Assembly (NCBI RefSeq): GCF_030644225.1
Contig: NZ_CP128650.1
Coordinates: forward strand, 1 to 64,000
DNA length: 64,000 nucleotides
Source of the DNA: Selenomonas dianae
Lineage (GTDB): Bacteria > Bacillota > Negativicutes > Selenomonadales > Selenomonadaceae
Direction of reading: 5' to 3'
Shown: one piece after another, positions 48,512 through 57,939 of the stretch
Position numbering within the stretch: position 1 is the stretch's first letter
How the letters are laid out: every line of letters starts with the position of its first letter
The notes under the pieces: generated by a model
What the model saw: the letters and a program-made list of their open reading frames with translations, nothing else
What the model was told of the DNA's origin: nothing
The model's database searches: none
Program-made: the position numbers and the translations under genes

Positions 48512-50233
48512 TCACATTCTGCCCGCAGCGCGTACGAACCTCTCCCAGATCTCCGCATACGCCGCCTCCACGTCACGGACATACGTGCGGGCGTCGGTCA
48601 GCGGTGCGTGCGCGAGGATCGTGCGCAGATTCGCCCGCAGGGCGGCAAGGGTCTCGGGCGCGGATGCGAGTGTCGCCGCGATCTGCACATAGGCCGCAGG
48701 GGTATCGGCGATCAGTTCCGCGAGGTTCGCATTCCGCAGCAGGCTCTCCCCGAACCGTGCGCCGTGATCCCTCCCGCAGAGCGTTATGACAGGCACGCCC
48801 ATCGCCAGAGCCTCGCAGGTGGTGATGCCGCCCGTGTAGGGGAATGTGTCGAGTGCGATGTCCATATCCCCATACTCTGCGAGATGGTCGCGGCTGAACG
48901 GGCGCATCTCCACGCGTCCGGTGGGAATGCCGCAGCGCGTGAAACGCTCCGCCGCGAGCTCTCTGCCCTCCGCACTCGCGAACAGCTTGCTCTTGACAAG
49001 CAGACGCGAGCGCGGTACAGCATCGAGCACCTCTTTCCAGAGATGCAGCACCTCGTCCGTCACCTTGCTGAAATTGTTGAACGAGCCGAACGTCACGCAC
49101 CCGTTTTTCTGCGACGGCGGCGGAGCGACGGGGGGAAGCTCCTCGGGCAGCACATAGCAGAAATGGCTGTGCGGCAGACGGATCATCTCCTCGGTAAAGG
49201 CGGGATCTGCCGTCCCGATGGGGTCAACGTGCACATCCGAAAGCATATAGTCAACCGCAGGCAGACCCGTCGTATTGAAGTAGCCGATGCCCGTCACCTG
49301 CACAGGCGCGGGCTTGTGCGCGAGCACGGGAAGACAGTTGTCCTTCGTATGTCCCGCGAGATCCACGAGGATGTCGATTTCGTCCGCACGCACGCGTGCC
49401 GCGACCTCCTCTGCGGGCATCCCCTGTATGTTGCGCCACACGTCCACCGCCGCGCGGAATGCGTGCGAGAGCGCGTCCTCCGCACCGTTCATGTAGCAGT
49501 GGACGGAAAAGCGCGTGCGGTCATAGAGAAAAAGGAGCGGCCGCATGAGCGTCCCGACGGGATGTGTGCGCAGGTCGGGCGAGATGTAGCCGATGCGGAT
49601 GCGCTCATGCCCGCGTGCAGCGTCCGCCGCGCACGAGAGCGGGCGCACATCGGCATAGAGTGCGCCGTAGCCGCGTGCCAGTTCCGCAGCATCCGAGCGC
49701 AGACCTGCGGGTAGATAGTTCGCGGCAAAGAGCGCGTTGCTGTACTCAATCGCCTTTTTTTCACGCGTCGTTTCGAGACGGCTCGATGCGCGGAAGGCAT
49801 CGACCGCCGCCGCACTCTCCCCCGTGAGCGTCAGCGCCTCGCCGAGGAGGCTGTAGGCACTCGCGAGAAAGACCGTATGATAGGCAATGTTGTCCCCTGC
49901 GGCAATTTTTTGTTCGAGCGCGGCGATCAAGGTGCGCAGATGGCGGATCGCGGTGCAGAACTTCCCCTCCGCACGGTCGATGTAGACCTCCTGTCGCGCC
50001 GCGCCCGCATGGTCGGGGCGGATCGTGCGGAGGCGTGCGATCTCCGTACGCGCCTCGTCGTAGCGCTCCAGCCCCGTCAGCGCCGCCGCACGGATGTAGC
50101 GCATCTCCGCATCCTCGGGCAGTACGGCGAGCAGCTCCGCCGCCGCCTCTTCCGCGCGTGCGTACTCCTTTGCCTCGTACAGCGCATTCGCCCGCATCAG
50201 CATCTCCTGCCGCTGCGCCGCTATGTTCTTCAC
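48512..50233 (-). CDS. TPR and GT41 (O-GlcNAc transferase/SPINDLY-like) glycosyltransferase
   Basis: A 573-residue protein. GTG 50233 follows GAGGAGGG. Residues about 1-170 form several TPR-like helical repeats (ANALYEAKEYARAEEAAAELL, then YSLLGEALTLTGESAAAVDAF). From about 205 the catalytic half begins IRIGYISPDLRTHPVG, with NGCVTFGSFNNFSKVTDEVLHLW and the nucleotide-sugar signature ALDTFPYTGGITTCEALAMGVPV. Bacterial GT41 enzymes modify flagellins, adhesins or other proteins with GlcNAc-type sugars. Here the neighbours are a lipoprotein and gyrA, so the target is unknown; the 14.3-kb autotransporter is one possibility. Confidence 0.85.
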   Translation of the reverse strand: MKNIAAQRQEMLMRANALYEAKEYARAEEAAAELLAVLPEDAEMRYIRAAALTGLERYDEARTEIARLRTIRPDHAGAARQEVYIDRAEGKFCTAIRHLRTLIAALEQKIAAGDNIAYHTVFLASAYSLLGEALTLTGESAAAVDAFRASSRLETTREKKAIEYSNALFAANYLPAGLRSDAAELARGYGALYADVRPLSCAADAARGHERIRIGYISPDLRTHPVGTLMRPLLFLYDRTRFSVHCYMNGAEDALSHAFRAAVDVWRNIQGMPAEEVAARVRADEIDILVDLAGHTKDNCLPVLAHKPAPVQVTGIGYFNTTGLPAVDYMLSDVHVDPIGTADPAFTEEMIRLPHSHFCYVLPEELPPVAPPPSQKNGCVTFGSFNNFSKVTDEVLHLWKEVLDAVPRSRLLVKSKLFASAEGRELAAERFTRCGIPTGRVEMRPFSRDHLAEYGDMDIALDTFPYTGGITTCEALAMGVPVITLCGRDHGARFGESLLRNANLAELIADTPAAYVQIAATLASAPETLAALRANLRTILAHAPLTDARTYVRDVEAAYAEIWERFVRAAGRM

Positions 50234-50326
50234 AACATCCCTCCTCACCAATTTAGATTGTTATTCGACGGGAAAACAGAGAAATCCTTTATTATCGCGA
50301 AGAGCACGCCCGTATCCCCCCGCACA

Positions 50327-50355
50327 TAGACTTTTTCCCGCGAAAATGCTATAAT
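50327..50355 (+). promoter_or_regulatory. gyrA promoter
   Basis: TAGACT (50327-50332), 17-bp spacer, perfect TATAAT (50350-50355), 42 bp before the gyrA start. Its presence fits separate transcription of gyrA from gyrB. Confidence 0.65.
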
Positions 50356-50396
50356 CAACGTGGAATATTGTGCAACGAACACGAAGAGGTGACATT

Positions 50397-52844
50397 TTGG
50401 ATCTGGATTTTGGACAGGGGCGCATCGTCCCGGTCAACCTCGAACACGAGATGAAGAACTCCTACATCGACTATGCGATGAGCGTCATCGTCGCGCGTGC
50501 GCTGCCCGACGTGCGCGACGGTCTGAAGCCCGTACACCGCCGCATCCTCTACGCGATGCAGGGCTCGGGCATGACGAGCAGCAAGCCCTACAAAAAGTCG
50601 GCGCGTATCGTCGGTGAAGTGCTCGGTAAATATCACCCGCACGGCGACACCTCCGTCTACGACGCGATCGTCCGCATGGCGCAGGACTTCTCCATGCGCT
50701 ATATGCTCGCGGACGGCCACGGCAACTTCGGCTCGGTCGACGGCGACTCCGCTGCGGCAATGCGCTACACCGAGGTGCGTATGTCGAAGATTGCGGAGCT
50801 GATGCTGCGCGACATCGACAAGGAAACCGTGGATTTTACGGACAACTACGACGGCTCGGAGAAGGAGCCGACCGTCCTGCCCGCGAAATTCCCGCAGCTC
50901 CTCGTCAACGGCACGGCGGGCATCGCCGTCGGCATGGCGACGAACATCCCGCCGCACAACATGGTCGAGGTTATCAACGGCACGCTGATGCTCATTGATA
51001 ACCCTGAAACAACCATTGAAGAGCTGATGGGGGTTATCAAGGGACCCGACTTCCCGACAGCGGGGCTCATCCTCGGCACGGAGGAGATTCGCAAGGCATA
51101 TACGACGGGACGCGGCGTGGTGAAAATGCGTGCACGCGCCCACATCGAGACGATGAGCAATGGGAAACCGCGCATCATCGTCACCGAGCTCCCGTATCAG
51201 GTCAACAAGGCGCGTCTGATCGAGAAGATCGCCGAGCTCGTCCGCGACAAGCAGATCGACGGCATCACGGATCTGCGCGATGAGTCCGACCGCAGCGGTA
51301 TGCGCATCGTCATTGAGCTGCGCCGCGACAGTGCGCCCAACGTCATACTGAATCAGCTGTATAAGCACACGCAGCTCCAGGACAGCTTCGGCATCATCAT
51401 GCTCGCCCTCGTGGACGGGCAGCCCGTCATCATGAACATCAAGCAGATGCTCGGGCACTACATCAGCCATCAGGAAAATGTCATCACGCGGCGCACGCAG
51501 TACGAGCTGGCAAAGGCACAGGCACGCGCCCACATCCTCGAAGGCCTCACCATTGCCCTCGACCATCTGGACGCTGTCATTACAACGATCCGCGAGAGCC
51601 GTACGGCGGACATCGCACGCACGGCACTCATGGATGGGTTCAGCCTCACGGAGAAGCAGGCACAGGCGATCCTCGATCTCAGACTCCAGCGCCTCACGGG
51701 TCTGGAGCGCGAGAAGATCGAGGAGGAGTACCAAGAGGTACTGCGCATGATCGAGGAGCTGCAGGGCATCCTCGCCGACCGCATGAAGGTGCTCGCCATC
51801 ATCAAGAACGAACTCATCGAGGTACGCGACAAGTACGGCGACGAACGCCGCACGGAGATCACCTTCGACGCGAGCGAGATGGACATCAAGGATCTCATCG
51901 CCGAGGAGGATGTCGTCGTCACGCTCACACTGAACAACTACATCAAGCGCATCCCTCTGGACACCTACCGCCGTCAGCGGCGCGGCGGGGTCGGCGTGAA
52001 GGGGATGGGGACGAAGGAGACGGACATCGTCAGCGACCTCCTCATTACCACGACGCACAACGACATCCTCTTCTTTACCAACCGCGGGCGGGCGTTCGTG
52101 CTGAAGGCGTACGAGATCCCCGAGAGCGGACGGCAGGCGAAGGGGACGGCGATCGTCAACCTCCTCGCCGTCGAATCCGACGAGCGCATCACGGCGGTTA
52201 TCCAGGTCAAGGAGTTCAAACCCGACCGCTTCCTCTTCCTCGCAACGAAGCGCGGCGTGGTGAAAAAGACCCCGCTCGCCGAGTTCGGTAGCATTCGTAA
52301 GAGCGGTCTGAAGGCGGTCAACCTCGACGAGGACGACGAACTCATCGGCGTAAAATTCACCGACGGCGAGAACCGCATCATGCTCGGCACGCGCTACGGC
52401 AAGGCGATTGCCTTCCCCGAGGACGGCGTGCGCTCCATGGGGCGCGTCACGCGCGGCGTGCGCGGCATAAGTCTCAGCGAGGGGGATGAGGTCGTCGCGA
52501 TGGATCTTTTGAAAGCGGATTCCGAGGTGCTCACCGTCACCGAGGGCGGCTACGGCAAGCGCACCCCCGCCGAGGAGTACCGCACGCAGACGCGCGGCGG
52601 CAAGGGGCTCATCAATATGAAGGTCACGGACAAGACTGGTCCCGTCGTCGGCATCCGTGTCGTCCGTGAGAACCAGGAGCTCATGCTCATCACCACCGAG
52701 GGCATTGTGATCCGCACGACGGTGGACGAGATCTCCCTCATCAGCCGCAATACGCAGGGCGTGAAGCTCATGACCCTCGGCGAGAGCGACCGCGTCGCCT
52801 CGATGGCGACGATGAACCGCATCGTCGATGCGCCGGGCGAGTAG
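50397..52844 (+). CDS. gyrA: DNA gyrase subunit A
   Basis: GyrA carries the DNA-cleaving tyrosine of gyrase. The TTG at 50397 is chosen because GAAGAGGTGA lies just before it, giving 815 residues ([14 protein letters not shown]). The quinolone region reads [19 protein letters not shown]; Thr85 occupies the E. coli Ser83 position and Asp89 the Asp87 position. The catalytic tyrosine is Tyr124 in [10 protein letters not shown]. The GyrA box [10 protein letters not shown] near residue 527, followed by beta-pinwheel blades, separates it from ParC. It stands alone; gyrB is not in the window. Confidence 0.96.
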   Translation: MDLDFGQGRIVPVNLEHEMKNSYIDYAMSVIVARALPDVRDGLKPVHRRILYAMQGSGMTSSKPYKKSARIVGEVLGKYHPHGDTSVYDAIVRMAQDFSMRYMLADGHGNFGSVDGDSAAAMRYTEVRMSKIAELMLRDIDKETVDFTDNYDGSEKEPTVLPAKFPQLLVNGTAGIAVGMATNIPPHNMVEVINGTLMLIDNPETTIEELMGVIKGPDFPTAGLILGTEEIRKAYTTGRGVVKMRARAHIETMSNGKPRIIVTELPYQVNKARLIEKIAELVRDKQIDGITDLRDESDRSGMRIVIELRRDSAPNVILNQLYKHTQLQDSFGIIMLALVDGQPVIMNIKQMLGHYISHQENVITRRTQYELAKAQARAHILEGLTIALDHLDAVITTIRESRTADIARTALMDGFSLTEKQAQAILDLRLQRLTGLEREKIEEEYQEVLRMIEELQGILADRMKVLAIIKNELIEVRDKYGDERRTEITFDASEMDIKDLIAEEDVVVTLTLNNYIKRIPLDTYRRQRRGGVGVKGMGTKETDIVSDLLITTTHNDILFFTNRGRAFVLKAYEIPESGRQAKGTAIVNLLAVESDERITAVIQVKEFKPDRFLFLATKRGVVKKTPLAEFGSIRKSGLKAVNLDEDDELIGVKFTDGENRIMLGTRYGKAIAFPEDGVRSMGRVTRGVRGISLSEGDEVVAMDLLKADSEVLTVTEGGYGKRTPAEEYRTQTRGGKGLINMKVTDKTGPVVGIRVVRENQELMLITTEGIVIRTTVDEISLISRNTQGVKLMTLGESDRVASMATMNRIVDAPGE

Positions 52845-52872
52845 GACAGTATGCTCCAAACTGCTGAAAAAG

Positions 52873-52904
52873 GCACCGTTTCCATGATCGGAAGCGGTGC
52901 TTTA
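52873..52904 (+). terminator. Terminator after gyrA
   Basis: GCACCGTTTCC / GGAAGCGGTGC with a six-base loop, followed by the T-rich TTTATCTATT. It is convergent with the regulator gene. Confidence 0.7.
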
Positions 52905-52905
52905 T

Positions 52906-53748
52906 CTATTCTTTGTTTTGCCGCACGGCTTCGGTCGTGCGGATTTTCTTTTCCATGGCACTCGGCGGGAGGTTTTTCAGCACCTCGGTATAGACGAGAT
53001 CGACGAGGAAGAACTGGACAATCTTCGAGGCGATGGAACCGGTTTCGAGCGGGGTCTCCTCGGAGATGTAGGTCAGGCTCACGTCGGAGGCATCGCGCAG
53101 GGCGGACGGGTGGTTTTCGGTGAGGGAGATGACCTTCAGCCCCCGTGACCGCGCGAGTGCGACGGTCGCGAGGATCTCGGCGGTTTCGCCCGAGTGGGAG
53201 ATGGCAAAGATCACGTCGTCCGGCTCCATGATGGCGGCGATCATGCGCATACTGTGGTTGTCGCGCGGTGCGATGCAGTTCATGCCGATGCGCAGGAATT
53301 TGAAATAGGAGTCCAGCGCGATGATGCCGGAGTACCCGAGCCCGATGAAGGAGATGCGCTGTGCTCCGATGAGGAGGGCGGCACAGCGGTCGATGGTGTC
53401 GTTGCGGATGAGATCTTGCGTCTTTTCGAGCGCGATCATGTTCGCCGCGAGGAGTTTGTGCGCCGTCTCACGCGCCGTTTCATTGTTCCTTATGTTTCCG
53501 CGCTCCATGTAGCGTCCGAGCTCGCCCCCCTCCTCGGCGAGCGCCGCCTTGAAGTCCGAAAGCCCCGCGAAGCCCATCTTGCGGACGAATCGGGTGCAGG
53601 TCGCCTCCGCCGTGCCGCTCGCACGTGCGATCTCGGAGATGGTCATGCGCGGGATGTCGGTGAGACGGGCACGGATGCAGTCGATGATTTTGCGGTCGCC
53701 CTTGGAAACGCGGAACGGCGGATCATCGAGCCGGCTGAGTATCTTCAT
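52906..53748 (-). CDS. MurR/RpiR family transcriptional regulator of the sialic acid operon
   Basis: A 280-residue regulator. ATG 53748 follows GAAGAGGTGATCCC. The N-terminal winged HTH holds MTISEIARASGTAEATCTRFVRKMGF. The C-terminal SIS domain (ISFIGLGYSGIIALDSYFKF, then DDVIFAISHSGETAEILATVALAR) binds a phosphosugar. RpiR-type regulators control nan operons in several bacteria, sensing ManNAc-6-P or GlcN-6-P. It is the last gene of the nag-nan run, separated from nanK by a terminator. Confidence 0.87.
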   Translation of the reverse strand: MKILSRLDDPPFRVSKGDRKIIDCIRARLTDIPRMTISEIARASGTAEATCTRFVRKMGFAGLSDFKAALAEEGGELGRYMERGNIRNNETARETAHKLLAANMIALEKTQDLIRNDTIDRCAALLIGAQRISFIGLGYSGIIALDSYFKFLRIGMNCIAPRDNHSMRMIAAIMEPDDVIFAISHSGETAEILATVALARSRGLKVISLTENHPSALRDASDVSLTYISEETPLETGSIASKIVQFFLVDLVYTEVLKNLPPSAMEKKIRTTEAVRQNKE

Positions 53749-53800
53749 GGGATCACCTCTTCCGTTCTTGTCTGTATCATAGCAGATTTTGATGAAAAAG

Positions 53801-53827
53801 AAAACGCCGTCCATGGGGCGGCGTTTT
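53801..53827 (-). terminator. Terminator between nanK and the regulator
   Basis: AAAACGCCGTCC / GGGCGGCGTTTT, 12 bp with a three-base loop. On the minus strand it is followed by TTTTCTTTTTC-like sequence, so nanK transcription should largely stop here. Confidence 0.8.
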
Positions 53828-53839
53828 GCGTGCAGATCG

Positions 53840-54733
53840 TTACGCGAGGTCTCCGTACTCCTGCAAAAAGTGGCGGAGTGCGCCGAGCATCCCTGCATCG
53901 TTCTGTGTGGCGGCGAAGGTGATCTTGGTCGCCGCGCAGATGAGGGGCGGGAGGCGGTCACGCAGCGCCTCCTCAAGCGGCGGGCGCAGCGCCTCCTCCT
54001 GTGCCATGATGCCGCCGCCGAGCACGATGCATTCGGGGCTGACCACCGAGACGATGTTTGTAATCGCGTCGGCGAGAGCGTCGATGAGTGCCGTGACCTC
54101 TTCCACGGCGGCAGGGTCGCCCTTCCTGAGGAGGTCAAACACGGCGTGCCCGTCGATGCTGCCGGCGGGCAGTCCCTTGGTGCGGCAGACGGAGGCGACG
54201 AGCCGGGTCGCGGAGCAGCGTTCGTGCAGCCGTCCGCCGGGGACGCGCATATAGGCGATTTCACCCGCGCTCCCCGAGGCACCGTGGACGATGCGCCCAT
54301 CGACGATGAGTGCGCCGCCGATGCTCGTGCCGACGGTCATGGCAAAGAGGGAGGAGAAGCCCCTGCCCGCGCCCCGCCACAGCTCGCCGAGCGCGGCACA
54401 GTTGACATCGTTCTCGACGGAGGCGGGCAGTCCGAACGCATCGTGCATGAGGGCTTTCCAGTTCGTACCCGTGTAGTCGGGGATGGCGTCGGCAAGCGCG
54501 TAGACGATGCAGCCCGCCTTCGGATCGACCATGCCCGCCGTGGAGATGGCGACGCCCTTCACACCGTGGGTCTGCTGCGCCTCACGCACGATGGCAAAGA
54601 CCTTTTGCACGATGCCTGTGCCGCCGTACTCCTTCGCCTCGGTGGGCACGGAGCCGCGCGTGTGCAGCGTCCCCGCCGCGTCCGCAACGCCGTACTTGAT
54701 GGCGGTGCCGCCGATGTCGATGCAGATATACAT
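53840..54733 (-). CDS. nanK: ROK-family sugar kinase, probable N-acetylmannosamine kinase
   Basis: A 297-residue ROK kinase; ATG 54733 follows ACGGAGGC. The phosphate loop CIDIGGTAIKYGV is at the N-terminus, the catalytic aspartate in ASVENDVNCAALGE, and glycine motifs in MTVGTSIGGALIVDG and IVLGGGIMAQE. The usual zinc motif CxCGxxGC is absent; the region reads GGRLHERCSATRLV, as in the zinc-free subgroup. In a nan operon it should phosphorylate ManNAc to ManNAc-6-P for NanE. Substrate is inferred from context. Confidence 0.85.
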   Translation of the reverse strand: MYICIDIGGTAIKYGVADAAGTLHTRGSVPTEAKEYGGTGIVQKVFAIVREAQQTHGVKGVAISTAGMVDPKAGCIVYALADAIPDYTGTNWKALMHDAFGLPASVENDVNCAALGELWRGAGRGFSSLFAMTVGTSIGGALIVDGRIVHGASGSAGEIAYMRVPGGRLHERCSATRLVASVCRTKGLPAGSIDGHAVFDLLRKGDPAAVEEVTALIDALADAITNIVSVVSPECIVLGGGIMAQEEALRPPLEEALRDRLPPLICAATKITFAATQNDAGMLGALRHFLQEYGDLA

Positions 54734-54771
54734 GGATGCGCCTCCGTTCATATATAGGATGGATAGAAATG

Positions 54772-54941
54772 AGGGCAAGTCTCACGCGAACGCTTAGTTA
54801 CGCAAGCGGTCAGGCACTTATCTGCCTAAATACCTGCGGACTTCTTAAACGCGCTTCGCTTGAACGAAAGAAATCCGCAGGGGGCAGAACGTGCCCTTTT
54901 CTCCGCTTGCTCCACTAGGGTTCGCTTTGAGACATTGCCCT
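54772..54941. repeat. Palindromic repeat, full form (copy A)
   Basis: A 170-bp nested palindrome. Outer arms AGGGCAAGTCTCA and GAGACATTGCCCT are complementary. Next comes GCGAACGCTTAGT..ACTAGGGTTCGC, then GCAAGCGG..CCGCTTGC, GGCAC..GTGCC, TCTGCC..GGCAGA and CCTGCGGA..TCCGCAGG around a GC-rich tip. It fills the gap between nanQ and nanK. A chance frame (LLKRASLERKKS) crosses it and recurs in other copies; it is not a gene. Confidence 0.85.
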
Positions 54942-54964
54942 TCATCTCCTAGATTGTTTTCTCC

Positions 54965-55417
54965 CTATTCGACCTTGACCTTGAAAATCCCTTTCTTGAG
55001 CGGGGCGGCTTCGTCGACCTTCACCCCGGAGCGGTGTACGTCCTCGGGGTAGCAGATGAGGAAATCGCCGGGGCGCATGATGGTGGTCTGGGTGACGGCG
55101 CCGTCGGCGGGCACGTAGTCCCCCTCCTCCTCGTATGGGTGCGTCTGCATCCGCTCGATGAGGCTCACGTCGATGCTCTCCGTGCCCTCGGCGAGGACGT
55201 GGATGTCGATGTAGGCGCGGTGTGCCTCCCAGATCTTTTCGTTGCGCTCGCCCGTGGTGTAGTGGGCGATGTTGACGTAGACATCCTCGCCGTCGATGTC
55301 ATTGCGCCCCTTGGGGAGCGCGGCAAGGTCGTGCGTGCGGGCAAAGGCAAGCGCCTGCTGCACGCGCGGTGGGAGGAATGCGTAGGTCTTTTCGTGGTAG
55401 ATGCTGCCGTAGATCAT
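54965..55417 (-). CDS. nanQ: YhcH/NanQ-type sugar anomerase (DUF386 cupin)
   Basis: A 150-residue beta-barrel protein. It begins MIYGSIYHEKTYAFLPP, has the conserved IWEAHRAYIDIHVLAEGTESIDV and PGDFLICYPEDVHRSGV with glutamate and histidine residues that form a metal site. E. coli NanQ (YhcH) speeds anomer conversion of sialic acid. The ATG 55417 follows CCAAGGAGG. Placement between nanT and nanK supports the same role here. Confidence 0.88.
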   Translation of the reverse strand: MIYGSIYHEKTYAFLPPRVQQALAFARTHDLAALPKGRNDIDGEDVYVNIAHYTTGERNEKIWEAHRAYIDIHVLAEGTESIDVSLIERMQTHPYEEEGDYVPADGAVTQTTIMRPGDFLICYPEDVHRSGVKVDEAAPLKKGIFKVKVE

Positions 55418-55442
55418 AGAACCTCCTTGGATATGTTTTTCA

Positions 55443-55489
55443 TGCGTGACACCTCAGTGCTTCCCTAGGGCTCACGGAGGTGTCACGCA
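55443..55489. repeat. Short palindrome related to the repeats
   Basis: TGCGTGACACCTC (55443-55455) pairs perfectly with GAGGTGTCACGCA (55477-55489). The 21-base loop AGTGCTTCCCTAGGG.. contains pieces shared with both repeat families. It may be a hairpin left between nanT and nanQ in the mRNA. Confidence 0.55.
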
Positions 55490-55506
55490 CGCTGCACTTC
55501 TATGTT

Positions 55507-57003
55507 TTATCCTCTCGTTGACTGCACCGTCGTACCCGCAGGAGCCTCGTAGTTCGGCTCGGTGATGCGGCTGACGAGGTTGCCGACGACGAGGGAGATG
55601 ACGATGGTGATGAGGGTGTACGACCAGAACGAAACGGACGGGACGAAGTACTTGAGGTAGAGGACGACGGCGGTTGCCGTGATGAACCCGATGAATGCGC
55701 CCTTGGCATTTGCCTTCGGGCAGAACGCGCCGAGGACGAACATGCCCGCCAGTGCTCCGAGCGCAAGCCCGATGAAGCTGTTGAACCACTGGTACGCCGA
55801 GCGGATGTCACTGCCTGCCATGACGATGGCGACGACGATGGAGAGGATGCCGATGCCCAGAGAGATGAACTGCGCGATGCGCGTCTGCTTTTTCATCTCC
55901 ATCGCTGGGTTTAGGACGGACTGGATGTCGAGAACCCAGCTCGTCGCAACGGAGTTGATGCCCGTGGAGAGCGTGGACTGCGCCGCCGCAAAGAGGGCGG
56001 CGAGGAGGATACCCGTAAGACCTACGGGCAGCTCATACGTGATGTACGCTGCAAGCACGAGGTCACGGCGATCCGTCGTGAGGAGGTCGGGGTTCTGCTG
56101 GTAGAATACGAAGAGTGCCGTGCCGACGAGGAAGAATACCGTCGCGGCGAAGATGGAAACAACACCGTTGCCGAGCGTCATTTTGTTGAGCTGCTTCATA
56201 TCCGTTGTCGTGGTGAAACGCTGGACAATGTCCTGACTGGAGATGTACGACGCGAACGTTCCAAGGCCGCCGCCGATGAAGATGATAAAGACGCTGGAGG
56301 AAACGATGTCGGGGCTCATCCAGACCTCGTTTTCGAGCATGAACTTATGTCCTGTGGTGAGGGTATCCCAGACCGTGCCCCATCCGCCGTGGATGCTGCT
56401 GATCATGACGATGAGGGAGATGCCGATGCCGACGATGAGAACCGTGCCCTGGATGAAGTCGGTGTAGAGAACCGCCTTGAGACCGCCGGAGTAGGAGTAG
56501 ATGATGGCGATGACACCCATGACGACGATCAGCATATTGACATCGAGCCCCGTGACCTCGGCGAGTGCCATGGACGGGAGGTACATGATGATGGACATAC
56601 GTCCGAGCTGATAGATGATGAACATGAGCGCGCCGAGGATGCGGAGGTTGCCGCTCTCGAAGCGCTTTTGGAGGTAGTGGTACGCAGTGTCGATCTCAAG
56701 TTTGCTGTAGATCGGCAGGAAGTAGCGGATCGTCAGCGGGATCGCGAACAGCATACCGAGCTGCGCCCACCAGAAGATCCATGAGCCGTGATACGAGTTG
56801 CCCGGGATGGCGAGGAAGGAAATGGGGCTGAGCAGCGTCGCAAAGATGGAAACGCAGGTGACGTACCACGGTATCGTACCGTCGCCCTTGAAGAACTCCT
56901 TGCCCTGCATTTCTTTTTTCGAATAGTAGAGACCTGCGAGCAGAACGCCGAGCAGGTAGATGACGAGGACTGCCGTGTCAATCCAGGTAAATCCCTGATG
57001 CAT
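55507..57003 (-). CDS. nanT: Sodium:solute symporter (SSS), probable sialic acid transporter
   Basis: A 498-residue SSS-family carrier with about 13 spans. ATG 57003 follows CAGGAGGAG. Recognisable stretches are WYVTCVSIFATLLSPISFLAIPGN (sodium-site region), YLQKRFESGNLRILGALMFIIYQLGRM, YSYSGGLKAVLYTDFIQGTV and LAALFAAAQSTLSTGINSVATSW. SSS carriers such as SiaT/NanT of Proteus and Salmonella import Neu5Ac with sodium. Location between nanA and nanQ supports this substrate. Confidence 0.88.
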   Translation of the reverse strand: MHQGFTWIDTAVLVIYLLGVLLAGLYYSKKEMQGKEFFKGDGTIPWYVTCVSIFATLLSPISFLAIPGNSYHGSWIFWWAQLGMLFAIPLTIRYFLPIYSKLEIDTAYHYLQKRFESGNLRILGALMFIIYQLGRMSIIMYLPSMALAEVTGLDVNMLIVVMGVIAIIYSYSGGLKAVLYTDFIQGTVLIVGIGISLIVMISSIHGGWGTVWDTLTTGHKFMLENEVWMSPDIVSSSVFIIFIGGGLGTFASYISSQDIVQRFTTTTDMKQLNKMTLGNGVVSIFAATVFFLVGTALFVFYQQNPDLLTTDRRDLVLAAYITYELPVGLTGILLAALFAAAQSTLSTGINSVATSWVLDIQSVLNPAMEMKKQTRIAQFISLGIGILSIVVAIVMAGSDIRSAYQWFNSFIGLALGALAGMFVLGAFCPKANAKGAFIGFITATAVVLYLKYFVPSVSFWSYTLITIVISLVVGNLVSRITEPNYEAPAGTTVQSTRG

Positions 57004-57034
57004 AGTTATCTCCTCCTGAGATGATGATAGAAGC

Positions 57035-57910
57035 TCAGAAATACTTCTTGTAGATCTCCTTTGCGCGGGCACGCATCTCCGGCGTATATGCCTTCATCGG
57101 TGCGCGGCAGCAGCCCGCCTCGATGCCCTGTTCCTCCAGGAGGAGTTTGATCGTGCCGTAGAGGCCGTTGTCGAGGATGTCGGTGATGAGGTCGTTCGTG
57201 ACGTGCTGCACCTCAAGCGCCTCGGCGATCCTGTTCGCACGGGCGAGGTCATAAATCTGACGGGCACGGGCGGCGTTGACGTTGTAGGTCGAGCCGATTG
57301 CGCCGTCGATGCCGAGAACCGTCGCGGGCAGGAGCATTTCGTCAAATCCGGCGAAGATGAGCTTGTCCGGGAATGCCCTGCGCATACGCTCCAGGACGTA
57401 AAAGTCGCCCTGTGTGAACTTCACACCGACGATCTTCTTGTTCTCGAACAGCTTGGCGAACTGTTCCACGCTGATGTTCACGCCCGTGAGGAAGGGGATG
57501 AAGTAGATGACCATGCGCGTATCGACGTCGGCGACGATGGTTTCGTAGTAGTGGCGTACCTCTTCGAAGCCGAATTTGTAGTAGAACGGTGTGACGGCGC
57601 TGATGGCATCGTAGCCGAGGTCTGTGACGAATTTCGCGAGCTCCACGGACTCCTTGAGGTTGATCGAGCCGACCTGCGCCATGAGGGTGATGTCGTTCTT
57701 CGCCTCGTCCTTGGCGATCTCGAAGATGCGCTTCTTCTCGTCGGTGGAGAGCATGAAGTTCTCGCCCGTGCTGCCGCCGACGTAGAGCCCGTCCATCTTG
57801 TTGTGGTCGATGTTGTGGCGGATGATCTGGCGCAGTCCCTTCTCGTTGATCGAGCCGTCCTCGTGAAATGCGCCGAGCAGTGCGGAATACAGGCCTTTGA
57901 GTTCTCTCAT
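57035..57910 (-). CDS. nanA: N-acetylneuraminate lyase
   Basis: NanA splits Neu5Ac into ManNAc and pyruvate. The 291-residue protein is a DHDPS-type TIM barrel: LYVGGSTGENFML carries the pyruvate-binding GGSTGE motif, VIYFIPFLTGVN the catalytic tyrosine, and KIVGVKFTQGDFY the Schiff-base lysine near residue 163. The GVKFTQGDF variant is typical of NanA rather than dapA. ATG 57910 follows AAGGAGGAAATC. It is preceded by palindrome B and followed by nanT. Confidence 0.94.
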   Translation of the reverse strand: MRELKGLYSALLGAFHEDGSINEKGLRQIIRHNIDHNKMDGLYVGGSTGENFMLSTDEKKRIFEIAKDEAKNDITLMAQVGSINLKESVELAKFVTDLGYDAISAVTPFYYKFGFEEVRHYYETIVADVDTRMVIYFIPFLTGVNISVEQFAKLFENKKIVGVKFTQGDFYVLERMRRAFPDKLIFAGFDEMLLPATVLGIDGAIGSTYNVNAARARQIYDLARANRIAEALEVQHVTNDLITDILDNGLYGTIKLLLEEQGIEAGCCRAPMKAYTPEMRARAKEIYKKYF

Positions 57911-57939
57911 GATGATTTCCTCCTTAGAAATGGTTAGGT

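Noticed and set aside
50355-52859. 834-codon open frame antisense to gyrA
   Set aside because: gyrA on the plus strand is unambiguous. The antisense product is His/Asp/Arg-rich low-quality sequence typical of shadow frames.
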